This document shows positions 54,201 to 64,000 of a DNA stretch of 64,000 nt, piece after piece. A program made the position numbers and the translations under genes. Below the pieces are notes generated by a model. It was not told the origin of the DNA. It searched no databases and was given only the letters and a program-made list of their open reading frames with translations. Source of the DNA: Zopfochytrium polystomum (taxonomy: Eukaryota > Chytridiomycota > Chytridiomycetes > Chytridiales > Chytridiaceae); NCBI GenBank assembly GCA_025765615.1, contig JAIVFJ010000028.1, positions 62,001 through 126,000 on the forward strand, in the 5' to 3' direction. Position 1 is the stretch's first letter, and each line of letters opens with the position of its first letter.

Positions 54201-57200
54201 CCAAACTTGATGGCGTCGGTGTACGACTTCTCGATGGTGGCCCACTGATCCGCCAAAATTTCCGCAAGCTCTTTCGAAGGGAGCTTCCTTCCGTCCGACA
54301 GAGAAGTTCGAACGATTGTGGGCTGGGGAATGTCCACAACCATATCCATGGTACTGGTCTCCCCGACTTTGCCTCCCGCGCTGCTTGCTGCAGTCGGCGC
54401 CTTTTTCGCGGAGATCGGAGTCTCGGCTGCAGTTGCTTTGTTGTGAATTAGCGCCTGGCTCAGTCAAACAGCAAACTTTGAACTCTCACCTGCTTTGGGG
54501 GTCTGTTTAGGGTCGCCAGTCGCGGAAGGAACGCGTGGCGGTACTTTCTCGGTCGCCTTTGCGGATGGGACTCGTGCTCGTGCAGACGCAGTTGCACCCT
54601 TCGCTTTCTTGTCGTCCTCCGCCCCCTTTCCGGCCGCGGATTTCTTGTCGTTGCCACTATCGAGCGATGCGGCTCCGAATGGTTCTGGGATGGACACCAC
54701 GACCGCTTCGTCGGCTGGCGAAACCCCTGTAACTAAATATTAGATTTGGATAGTGCACAGGAGGTAGAGGGGAGATGGAACTACGTGCCACCTTCTTCTC
54801 GCGTTTTCTCTTTGTCAACTCGCTCTCGCTCTTCTTGCGCTTTTTCGTCCCGTTCTTTTTCCTTCCGCGTAATCACTTCCTTCAAAGTGTCGCACATAAC
54901 CTCAAATGTGTTTTGTGGGCTCGCATTCGAATCTACAATCTTCATATGTTGTTGAGAAGGAAGCATCGCTTTCCAAAAGGCGAACTGGTTGCCAAACTTA
55001 CTTGGAGATTCCCGAATCTCGCGAACCAGTCCTTCATAAGCTCCTCCTGCTCCTCGAAAGATGCCAGCTGGAACTGAAGCTGTGCTATTTGGTTTCCTTC
55101 GTCGGTTACAGGAACCAGCCTGTCATATATTCCCTGGCCGCGGAGTCAACTTCCAAAGATAAATCATGAGATTTACCGGCAAATTATCTGGTGGAGGGTT
55201 GAACTCCAGGTGGTACTCTATCCCTGTGATCGGATCTACTCTTCTCCCAGCCGCTCGCTTAATTGCAACCTCGTTTTCAACATCCAATAGAGCTAGTACG
55301 TCGATTCCGCTGATGGCGACGGGTAACTTCGCCTCCCCTTTCTGGTCAGACGCGGGGGCAATCAGCGACCGCCTCTGCTGCTTGTCCTTTTCTTTTGGCG
55401 TTCTCTTCAAGTTTCCAAGCTTCACTGGCTTGGGGTCTTCATACCTTTTTTCGAGTTGAAAATATCAGCGCAAGACGGGAGTCAACAAAGTACAGACCCT
55501 GAAAGCTCCTTTTCAAACAACTGTGCCTGCTGCCGGTTTCTCGGAAAGTTGAGAATAATCCATCCAGTCGCCGCGGACTTTTCACTAATTTTTCGGACGG
55601 CTGCCGCAACTAAATTTACAATGGCCTCGTCGTCAATCGCAGCGCCTTCCATCAAAACTTTTGAAGATGACTGCCGCTTTGAGTGGTCTTGAGTCTTGGC
55701 CTCTTTTTCAGAGTTTTCGTGTTGGCTTTCCCCATAGTTAGTTTGAAGTAAAAGGAGACAAGGAAATGGGAACCTCATATGCTCCTTAAGCAAGACGTCA
55801 GGATCGATGACGGTCAGACCGAAGTGAGAGGACAACGCTTTCGCCAATGTCGACTTTCCAGCAAAAGCCTTCCCAATGATGCACAATTTCAACGGAACCG
55901 ACGGCACCTGGGAAACCTCTGGGGCAGCCTCCTGCGGGTACACTATCTCCAAAATATTGCTAACAACGCTTCCGAGAAGCTCATTGACCAACGGTTTCCC
56001 GCTTTGACTTTCTGTAAGTTCTAATGCTAGACGTGTATAAAATCACCTGTCCGTGCTGACAGGCCATGATCCGGTTCCTTGTATGTAGTCCAAAAATTCC
56101 TGCTCATCTAGGAGCTTCACTGCTTCCGCAGCGCTGCTTTCCATGGCGTCCCCCGGATTCTGCTCGGCCAACTCATCATCATCTCCGGCAGCCATCTGAT
56201 CCGCGGTGACTTCAATGTCGTAACGACCTGCAAGAAGCTTTCCTTGAACAAAGAGCGTTTTCCACTCCCGGAGAAGATTTTTCGGAAGCTCGCATTGATC
56301 ATTCAACGTTGCGTACTCCGATATCTTTGCGGATACAGGGGTTTCAGCGTCGGGGAGGCGGAGTGCAGCCGCTAAATATGCTCACCCGAACAGACAAGTC
56401 CACGATTTGATACACAATGTCGCGACACAAGTCGCTGTTCTTCGCGTGCTTCGCCTCAGCCTTGCGTGCCAGTATCTCCAGGTGCTGGCTGAGTTGCAGT
56501 GCGGTCTGCCGTTTGTATTCTTCCCGCCGCCTCTCTGCCAGCGCGAATTCCCGCTCCAGCGCTTCCTCGTAGTCTTTCTGTCGACGCTTTGAGTATTGCT
56601 CTTCGCGAAAGATTCGATTCTGCCGCATCACTTCCTTTTGATGTCTTATCTGCATCAGCCTATTCCATTGTTTTAGCATTAATCGCACTTCGCCGATTCT
56701 GCGACCCCTCAGCACTCATTTCGCACGTGGCTTACCCCTCGGCGATTCGCCTCTCTTGCTTCGACTGTCTCATTAGCTTTGACAACAGGAGATCCTCTAG
56801 GTGTGATTTCTGGACCGCCTCCTGCGCATTTTGCTGACCCAAAATGACCTTCCTCTGCCATTGCTCTCGTTCTTTTCGGGAGTCCTCCTCTTCCGCACGC
56901 TTTTCCTGCAGAATGGACAGCTTAGCTGCTTCACTTTGTTCTCACCCTCAACTTGAGGTTGATATGGAAAATGGTGGAAAATGTGGGAAGAAATGAAAAC
57001 ACCGGCAGAACACTAACTCGAATTCTGTCGACGTAGTCCTTGCTCTTTTTCAATGCTTCATCGCTTGGAAGGAGCTGCTTCGCTAGAACGCCGATATGCT
57101 GCACCGGATCCATACCCGCCTTGTGCGCCAGAAATCGCTTGACATCAGCAGGGTCCGGCTCTGCGACATCAAAGTCGTCCAGCGAGTCATTGCGGCTCAG

Positions 57201-58587
57201 CATCCGGTTGTGCGGCTCGGCGCTAGCGATTCGGTTGACCTCCTTCTGCTGTTCGGTCCCGAAAACAAAAATTGTAAAATAAGGAACTCCGTACTGTTAC
57301 CGTCTCAGAAAGTGGAGGAGGAAAAACAGCGCATTTCTCAACGAACCTTTTTTTTCTGTGGCTCCTCGTTTCGCTGATCCGTTCGCTTCGGGGCGGCTTT
57401 GCTCGACTCCGTTACCTTTCGAGGCTTTTTGGAGGACGCGGGTTCGACGGCCTCTGCGAAGTGTTTTTCGTGAGGGCTTTCTCGCTCCGCCCTTTTCGCC
57501 GCTGCGGCATTTGGAGAAAGTCGAAGAGCAGCTTCTTTCTGAGGTATGCGGGGATGAGGGGGTGTTGGAAGGAAAGTCATGAGTCGTATGAAGGGCTTCG
57601 GGGACAGCTGGAGGGTCCCTGATTTCGGTGAAAAGATCTGAATGGTTCCATGGGGACATTCAGGGGGGGAAGGGGGGAGCCGGCCAACAAAGTAGGTCCA
57701 GCGCCTGAGCCAAACCTCGTGCTTTCTCAAAAGCAGGAGCTTATCGTAGTCGACCTCGGGATGTTGCAGTCTCGGATGGTCGAGCGCTTTGTAGCCGGCA
57801 CGGTGCGACCGCCGCAGCTTCGCCTTGAGCGTGTCGGCAAAGAATTCGTGCTCTTTTTCCATGTAACGTCGCTTTGGGGACTCGGAGCTAACCTGGTCGG
57901 GGTTCGGTGTTCGGTGACCTTCGAGTTGGGAAACGGGTGTTTTTGCGTAGAAGCAATTGTTTGAAGTTGCATTTTGACGGACCGATGGAGAGAAATTGAA
58001 TGGGTAATTTTTTTCTTTTCCACAGCCAAACAAATTGGGCATTCACCAGTTGGAGTTCCCGGGTACGATTCAAACTCGCCCGCCTCCCCGGTGTCCTCGT
58101 CGCGGGGTGGTGCTGCCGTCTTCTTTTTGGTCGGGGCGGCAGCAGCAGCCCCGGTGGCCGCTCGCCCCAGCGGCGGCAGCGATATGCGTCGGACAACCGC
58201 CGGCCGGTCTCTTTCGGGCGAGGCGGGTGACGGCGCTCCTCTGGTTGCAACGGTGACCGAGCCGGTGCATGCCTTTATCTGGTACAACAGCCGCGCCGCG
58301 CTGCCGGGCTTGGCTGTGATCAGATCGAAAGCGGCGTTTGGCGAGAGCTTGATTCCCAACTTGTCGCGCAGGATCCTCTCAATAACCGTGAAGTTTGCGA
58401 TCGACGCCTCCATCGTTTTGGAATTTGTAAACTGACTGTCGAATTCCGCGCTGCAGACGTCCAGTCTTCGAAGAAGCTGGCCAAAGAGGTAACCGTTTTG
58501 AAACGAGGCATCGAGGTCCCACGAGGCCGACCGAGGATGAGACAGGCGCAACTCATCCTTCAGCCAAGAACTGAGAATGGCGGACAT
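51261..58587 (-). CDS. SPEF2: SPEF2/CPC1 homologue, central-pair protein of the flagellum
   Basis: SPEF2 (CPC1 in Chlamydomonas) belongs to the C1b projection of the axonemal central pair and is needed for normal flagellar beating. ATG at 58587 gives MSAILSSWLKDEL and a CH domain with NGYLFGQLLRRL and ITAKPGSAARLLYQI (58587 to about 58265). Then come a basic Arg/Lys-rich linker and the conserved coiled-coil block: IRHQKEVMRQNRIFREEQYSK, KDYEEALEREFALA, CRDIVYQIVDLSVRV (56715-56344). The adenylate-kinase-like domain has LCIIGKAFAGKSTLAKAL (about 55890) and WIILNFPRNRQQAQL. A second coiled coil has RRKEAESERLAVVEDKW, and NMHISMIQAEIDRF follows. Later blocks are VYNLLDEWIGLRFQ (near 52930), the EF-hand-like LDPHETGFINWRKYVILNARIP (52430-52350) and a last exon DDYITFEAFSALQDA ending at TAA. 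About 20 exons and about 1900 residues, normal for the family. Exon edges in the linkers are approximate. Confidence 0.9.
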
Positions 58588-58607
58588 TTCCCAGTCTTGG
58601 AGTTGTC

Positions 58608-58630
58608 TTTTTTTTTTTTTTTTTTTTTTT
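58608..58630 (+). repeat. Poly(T) run before SPEF2
   Basis: About 23 T in a row just upstream of the SPEF2 start codon (poly(A) on its coding strand). A Lys-rich extension read through it (MSTSTPKKKKKKK) is not taken as coding. Confidence 0.85.
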
Positions 58631-58948
58631 GGGGTACTGGTCGACAAACCATTCGAACGACTAAATGCGAAGTCCTTAACAATTGGAAGTCTGGGGTAAT
58701 TTGCAGACTGAGAGTGATATGTTCAAAGCAGCTTTTGTTTTGCGAAAAAGTCTCGGTTTTTTAAACAAATAAGGCCAAATTTGCGGAGAAGGAGAACCAT
58801 CAAAGCAAATAAAGATAGAAAGGGGTTGAGGGATTCCCCCAAGCTGCACAGGTCATCGAAATTACCAAAAAGCCTGCCAACCACGTTTCACTCGCTCGGA
58901 CTTAGATGTATCGAGGGTCGCCTTCTCCGGTCACAAGCCCCCACCCCT

Positions 58949-60887
58949 CTACTTCAGCTGAGCGTCAGCCATTGCTTTCGCCAGTGCATTGCGGTAATCA
59001 TCGGCTCTCTTCCGCAGCTTCCCAAACTCATCCCTGTAGCTCTGAACGTCCAGGTCCATTTTTTTGCGAAGGTCCATCAACTTTTCATGAAAAGGTAAGG
59101 AGAAACTTGAATCAGCGCAAGGGCGAAAATTTGTCAAATTTTCTGTTAGAATGCTTACTTTTGCCTCCGCTTCCGCTGCGGCAGAGTTGGCTTCGTCAAT
59201 GTCGTGCTGACGTAACTCCCTCTCTCGCAATGTCATTTCGCTTTCTTGTTTCAGCTCCGTAATCCTCACGTCGCGCTCCTTTCGTCTGGCTTGAATTTGC
59301 TGTTTGACTCGAGCACTTTTTTCTTCGGCGTGCTGCTGTTGCCTCTTTACAAGCTGAAAATAGCGTCGTTGAGTTTTTTTATCTTTTAATTGAATTGTCG
59401 CCATACCTGGTCCTTGTTTTGCAGATCCCCAAGCTCGGTTTCTCTTCTCTCAAGATCCTCTTTCTCCGCCCAGGTGCTTGCAGAGGCTGCAGCCGCTTTT
59501 TTGGTTTCCATTTCACAGTTTTCGAAAAGTTTGGAGCAAAGTGAGACGTCCTTTGGCATTGTTTAGCGGTTAACTTGCAAGATGGTGGCCAAACCTGATA
59601 CACTGGCGTCAAAAGATCCATTTTCGAATGGTGCTTTCGAGTGACTTTTTCCACTTCATCTAACGCACATTTATCGCTTTGAACGTTCTGAGCCAAGTCC
59701 ACGAGTTCCTTGGAGCGGTAATCATTGTCAACCGCAATGATCATCAGAAAGAAGAAAGCAAATAATAAAGTCTTACTTGCTGAAGTTTCTCAGGACTCTG
59801 AATGATGCGGCTTTTGAGCTTGGCAATATCGTCATCAGTTTTGATGGACGTGTTTCGCATGTTCGACTAATTTGACCAGCTGTCAGTCAGCCTTGAATGA
59901 TTGTTCTTCCGTCTTACTCGTTTCTCGACAGCGTCGGCCCGTGTCTTTTTCAACACCTCGATTCGCGCTGTCATCGTATTCCTGGTCGCGTCGAGTTCCT
60001 TCAGAGTGGAGCTCAATGGAGCAGTCTCCTCCTTGACTATGTGAACATCAGGCTCTTCTTCGGCCCGTTGCAGTCTACTCCGCGAGCCAATTCAATAAAG
60101 AGTTGCAAAAGTTCTTCACGAATCAAACCTTAGCGAGTTTACAACGTCCGCCAGCTCTCGCCGCTGCTCATGCAAATCTTCTTTCTGCTTGTAGTACTCC
60201 GCCTGTTCGTTTCGCCGAAATCTCGGTTTTCAAAAAAAAATGGGGAGACACTCTGGCACAAGCTTCCCCACTCCTCCCCTGGCCTCCTTACCAACGCACA
60301 CACACCTGCTCAGCGACGCATTTTTCGAATTCTCCGATCCGCTCTCCTCGAAACTTGGTGAAGTTGATAATCGCGCTCAGGATCCTCCGAACTCTGCCCG
60401 GTTCAGGCTTAACGACGTCGCGGATACTGATGTCGCCCAGACCGACGTCGCAAATTAGCTTCACTCTTGTTTTTTTCAATGTGGGATTTTTTGGGGGGGA
60501 AGGAGTTTGTAAGATTGGATGTTCGTCACGAGCAGCATCAAACCCTGGAGTTAGGGCGAATACAACGAAAAAAGGAAACGGAAAGGAATCGCAAAACGAC
60601 GACTCGTACAGTTGCCGAAAGAATCCCATCAAAGCCAAAGTCTCCATGTGCAGATCGGGGTAGTCCAGCACCTCCAGTGCCGCGTAGCTGGGCTGGGCAA
60701 ACTGCTCGCGCGACAGGCCCATCAGCGTATCGGTGAAGCTTTCGTAGACGGTCGTCATGCGGACGGCGTTGGGCCGCTCCAAGTCTTCCATGCTGACCTG
60801 GAGGCCCAGCTCCTGCAGGCATGCCAGGACCTCGGACGGTTTGAGCAGCGGGAACGAGAACGGGTTCGTGGCCGCGCTGGTGGCCAT
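58949..60887 (-). CDS. NUF2: NUF2, subunit of the NDC80 outer-kinetochore complex
   Basis: NUF2 pairs with NDC80 to bind microtubules by a CH domain. ATG at 60887 starts the CH domain: FSFPLLKPSEVLACLQELGL, then VYESFTDTLMGLSREQF, and YPDLHMETLALMGFFRQL to about 60610. After an intron the second half reads LICDVGLGDISIRDVVKP and VRRILSAIINFTKFRGER (about 60470-60290), the most conserved NUF2 block (RxxRxLSxIINFxxFR). The rest is coiled coil in about seven exons: Leu/Gln/Glu-rich helices near 60210-59880, 59744-59600, 59404-59160, ending in KAMADAQLK and TAG. About 430 residues, normal for NUF2. The small-exon borders between 60200 and 59800 are approximate. Confidence 0.87.
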
Positions 60888-61077
60888 TCCTGGACAGCGG
60901 CGTTTGAAAACAAAAATTCTTTTTCTTCCGGCTTCGGGAGTGCCACTCGAAACAAAGCGTCAAACCCACAAGCCACACCGACACCACAAAATACTTATTC
61001 ACGTAACCTTGCAAGCCGTCCTGCCGGCTGAACTCAAAAAGCCATCCCTCAGTCACAGAGTTTCTGCATAGTTACAT

Positions 61078-61083
61078 TTTATT
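61078..61083 (-). terminator. AATAAA poly(A) signal of the CDK gene
   Basis: Minus-strand AATAAA about 80 nt downstream of the kinase stop codon, inside the spacer before NUF2. Confidence 0.45.
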
Positions 61084-61161
61084 GGGAAACCATGTTGCGA
61101 TTCCGGGTGCTCCGGCAATGTGCTAAATACAGCGTCTCCACTCGGAACTATCGGAACAGTA

Positions 61162-62986
61162 TTACGCTTGAGGTGGGGCCTTGGTGAGTGAATCAAAGTA
61201 AGGATCTGCACATTGTGATCTCGTGAGTCCAGATTGCCAACGAGCACACCTATCAAAAAGGAAATTCTTACGTGCGAGCGCATTGTCGGCGCTGAGCCTT
61301 TTCTCCGGTTGATACTCAATCAGCCGAGAAAGTAGGTCGATCGCCAAGGGGTCGAACTTTGGTATCACATCCCCGAGTTTAACTTTCTCAAACACAGGGA
61401 AATCGGCCTGAAACACAAATCAGACACAAGGAGGACTCGGAGCTCGCAAAAAGCTGTCGACAAGAAAGGGACTCAAGGTGTACCTGGTAGTCTGGAAGTT
61501 CGGAAATACGGGGCCATGTCTGAGATAACGTTACTGTGTGCAAAGTTAACTCCAGGTCCAAAAAGGGACATACCGCCTCATTTGGAGTTCCCAGGATCTT
61601 GAAAATTCGGACCAACTGATCCGCAATCGAGCTGCCGGGAAACAATGGCCGGCCTATGCAGCTTCAGAAAGAGAAAGGTAGAGCAAAGGTAGAGCCAGGA
61701 GCGAATTACCTGATCCCATCTCTAATGAAACAGGAAGGGAAAACACACTTTAACACATAACTTGAACCGGAAAACGGAGTTATACCAGCAAAAATGCATC
61801 CAGCAGACCACAGGTCTATCGAAGTTGAGTACTGGCGGGATCCCATAAGGACATCAGGCGCGCGATACCAAAGCGTGACGACCTAATATAGAATCGTCAG
61901 CCAGTCGCGGGGGTACACGAAGACGTTACCTCATGAGAGTAGCTACGAACTGCAGAGATGAGCGAAATAGGTGTAACTTGGTCAACCGCTGTTTCGAGTG
62001 CAGGAAAACTCGAGGAGAAACTCACCGGGTATCCCAAATGCCCGAGCAAGTCCAAAATCACCGAGTCGCAATTCTCGGTTTCGGTTGATTAAAAGATTTC
62101 TGCGGTGGCCAGAGATCAAAAAAAAAGGCCTATTGGCGAAAGGATTTGGTCCTAACTGCGGCTTTAGATCTCTGTGCAGCACACGGTGCTCATGGCAAAA
62201 CGCCACACCCTTCATGAGCTGGAACATGAGATACTGGACACGAAAAAACAAAGGTTACGGCAGTGCGGTTTTAGTTAACTTTATGAGCGAAACGCAGGAG
62301 ACGCCAACAACCTTGATCGTCGCAACGTCAATGTCGCCATTGCAGAAATCCAAATACTTTTTCAAATCAGAGTCCATGTACTCGAATACGAGAGTAAGCT
62401 TCTTTTCCGTGTGAATGACGTCGTACAGCCTAATAAACGATGCAGCGGATTTGAGGTTCAAGCGACCGCTCTGATTAGAGCCTGAGGGAGTGGACATACC
62501 GGACAATGTTCTCGTGCTTCAGCTCCTTTAAAAGGGAAATCTCCCTTATGGCTGAAATTGACACAGATCAGGCCTTCCGATGGCGATGCAGAAAAAAGCA
62601 CGATGCGTACCTGTGCAAGGGACGCCTTCCTCTTCATTGTCGAGGCGAATCTTTGGGCAGGAAACGAATGATCAGTAGCCAGGAGATCAAGCGCAAAGGG
62701 AAAATAGTGGCTTAGCGATGATGAACGAGAGTGGCAGATAGACAAACAGACAGGCAGGGGAAAGGCACACACACACACACACACCCGCTTGAGCGCGACA
62801 ATGTCTCCGGTCTCTCGATTCTGCGCTTTGTACACGATGCCGTAGGTGCCTGCGAATGCGAATGGGGGTAAATTACGATGCGATGCGGGTGGGGCAGGAG
62901 ATCTGAGGGGATCAAGGCGAGTGGGGCCCCAACACTGCCGCACACTCACCCTCGCCCAGCTTCTCAATTTTCTGGTACTTGTCCAT
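61162..62986 (-). CDS. PHO85: Cyclin-dependent kinase, PHO85/CDK5 type with a PCTAIRE helix
   Basis: Ser/Thr kinase partner of Pcl-type cyclins in nutrient and polarity control. ATG at 62986 gives [13 protein letters not shown], then an intron, [23 protein letters not shown], and [10 protein letters not shown]. The cyclin-binding helix is split by an intron within a codon and reads [20 protein letters not shown]. Next come the hinge [16 protein letters not shown], the catalytic loop HRDLKPQ split by an intron from [18 protein letters not shown], the activation loop with [26 protein letters not shown] and [27 protein letters not shown]. The last exons are [28 protein letters not shown] and a short tail to TAA. 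GIP after DFGLARA and the acidic loop after the hinge are CDK5/Pho85-like. About nine exons and 310 residues. Confidence 0.92.
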
Positions 62987-63319
62987 GATGATGACGCCGA
63001 TTTCTTTTTTTTTTTTTTTTTTTTTTTTTTGTTTGATTGATGTGCGTGCGTACGTGTCAGGCCAATTAGTGTCACAAGTCTGTCTGTCTGTCTGTTTGTC
63101 TGTCTGCTTTTTTGGGGGAATCTCGATTCCCCAAAGTCCGCGCGCAGTTCTTTCTTTCTTTTCGCGAGTTTGAGCCTGGCAACGTTATAAACCACTCACC
63201 CACACTCGTACGCATTACACACACACTCCCCCTCTCTTCCTAACTCTTCTCTCCGTCTCCCTCTCTCGCTCTCTGGCACTCCCGACCCAGACGGATAGAT
63301 CACTTCTTCACGCACCACC
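62987..63319. promoter_or_regulatory. Divergent spacer between the CDK and FOL1
   Basis: 333 bp shared by two genes read outwards. It contains a run of about 24 T at 63006-63030, a GTCT repeat at 63081-63112 and a CT-rich block at 63226-63278 just before the FOL1 start. Confidence 0.4.
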
Positions 63320-64000
63320 ATGGCCGACAAGATATTGATCCAGGACCTGCAGGTCCGCAACATGATCGGCGTCGACTCGTGGGAGCGCTCCAAGCGCCAG
63401 CCGCTCTCGATCTCGATTGCCCTCTACACCGACATCTCCCCTGCCGCTGGGCGCGGCGACCTCCTCTCGGGCACCATCAACTACGGCGCCACCACCAAGG
63501 CCGTCACTGAATTCGCCGAATCGTCCTCGTACCGCTCCATTGAAGCCCTCGCCGTTGGCATCGCACGCGTCTGCGTCCTCAAGTGCGGGGCCCCGCTCGT
63601 CTCGGTTAACGTCGAAAAGCCCCGCGGTCTCCTGCACGCCGCATGCGCAGGCGTTCACATCAGCCGCTCCAGGCTCGACATTGAGGAGTTGGACCGCATC
63701 AACGCCGCGAGAAGTGAACCGAAAGGCGAGACGACGACGACAACGACGACGACTATCGCGGCCAAGGACGATGCCGTCTCCGGCAAGGACGAGATTTACG
63801 TGCGCGAACTCGTCATCAACGCAATCATCGGCGTAAACACGTGGGAGCGGATCGAGCGCCAGCGGATCGTTGTGGACTTGACCGTTTTTCTCTCCTTTGA
63901 TCCCCAAGTCATCATTGGAGACCGGGTCCCGAAAATGCACAACTACCGAAGAATGACGAGGCTTGTCACAGAATTTGTCGAAAAGTCATCGTTCAAGACG
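63320..64000 (+). CDS. FOL1: Folate synthesis enzyme, N-terminal tandem FolB domains (FOL1 type, 3' end outside the window)
   Basis: Fungal FOL1 is a trifunctional enzyme in which two dihydroneopterin aldolase (FolB) domains precede HPPK and dihydropteroate synthase. The open frame has no stop and runs off the window end after 227 codons. The first FolB domain reads MADKILIQDLQVRNMIGVDSWE, INYGATTKAVTEFAE, YRSIEALAVGIARV and VNVEKPRGLLHA. After a Thr/Lys-rich linker the second begins with IYVRELVINAIIGVNTWERI and continues with YRRMTRLVTEFVEKS. The tandem pair is typical of the fungal fusion; the HPPK and DHPS parts would lie beyond 64000. The ATG at 63320 has a Kozak-like CACCACCATGG. No intron seen in the visible part. 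Confidence 0.88.
   Translation, partial: MADKILIQDLQVRNMIGVDSWERSKRQPLSISIALYTDISPAAGRGDLLSGTINYGATTKAVTEFAESSSYRSIEALAVGIARVCVLKCGAPLVSVNVEKPRGLLHAACAGVHISRSRLDIEELDRINAARSEPKGETTTTTTTTIAAKDDAVSGKDEIYVRELVINAIIGVNTWERIERQRIVVDLTVFLSFDPQVIIGDRVPKMHNYRRMTRLVTEFVEKSSFKT

Noticed and set aside
1..64000. tRNA genes, rRNA, CRISPR arrays, complete transposons
   Set aside because: No A/B-box pairs with cloverleaf potential, no direct-repeat arrays, and no transposase or reverse transcriptase frame was seen.

Overview
The window is nuclear DNA from a fungus, most likely a zoosporic (chytrid-type) one. It combines fungus-type genes (a fused ThiD-TenA enzyme, a Rho1 exchange factor with DH-PH-CNH domains, a FolB-FolB start of a FOL1-type enzyme, an IN-box INCENP, a NACHT-WD40 STAND gene) with genes kept only by organisms that build motile cilia (SPEF2/CPC1 of the axonemal central pair, an ARMH1-like armadillo protein). 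Genes are dense, on both strands, GC-rich and split by many small GT-AG introns. Several introns needed to keep frame are only about 34-50 nt, and some show a CTAAC branch site. The models were built by hand from open frames, splice signals and remembered family sequences, so exon edges are approximate.

Layout. 1-537: 3' end of a + strand gene for a possible tail-anchored protein. 641-2174 (-): coiled-coil protein ending in a CaaX box. 2380-5593 (-): ARMH1-like. 5727-8745 (-): cytosolic glutamyl-tRNA synthetase. 9037-10401 (+): SURF6/Rrp14. 10954-12596 (+): SQS1-like R3H/G-patch protein. 12642-13738 (-): proteasome beta-7. 14171-15720 (+): XLF/NHEJ1. 16024-17687 (-): THI20-like ThiD-TenA. 18052-19911 (-): KNL1/Spc7-like. 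20288-23589 (+): INCENP. 24503-28628 (+): Cu(I) P-type ATPase. 28629-32237: gene-poor stretch with hairpins. 32238-34221 (+): F-box-like/ankyrin protein. 34736-38198 (+): RhoGEF. 39162-44721 (+): very long disordered protein with LD-like motifs. 46438-50331 (-): intronless NACHT-WD40 STAND protein. 51261-58587 (-): SPEF2. 58949-60887 (-): NUF2. 61162-62986 (-): Pho85/CDK5-type kinase with a PCTAIRE helix. 63320-64000 (+): start of a FOL1-type folate enzyme, cut by the window edge.

Themes. Three chromosome-segregation genes (KNL1, INCENP, NUF2) lie within 43 kb, and KNL1 and INCENP are divergent from one short spacer. Ribosome biogenesis (SURF6, SQS1), translation (GluRS), protein turnover (PSMB4) and DNA repair (XLF) make up the housekeeping part. 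Purine (GA) tracts recur on the coding strand upstream of many genes, and T/C-rich tracts recur just after stop codons. The accessory signals most worth pursuing are the STAND gene, the LD-motif protein, the CaaX coiled-coil protein, the Cys-rich N terminus of the copper pump and the hairpin cluster near 30.8 kb. No tRNA, rRNA, CRISPR array or intact transposon was recognised.
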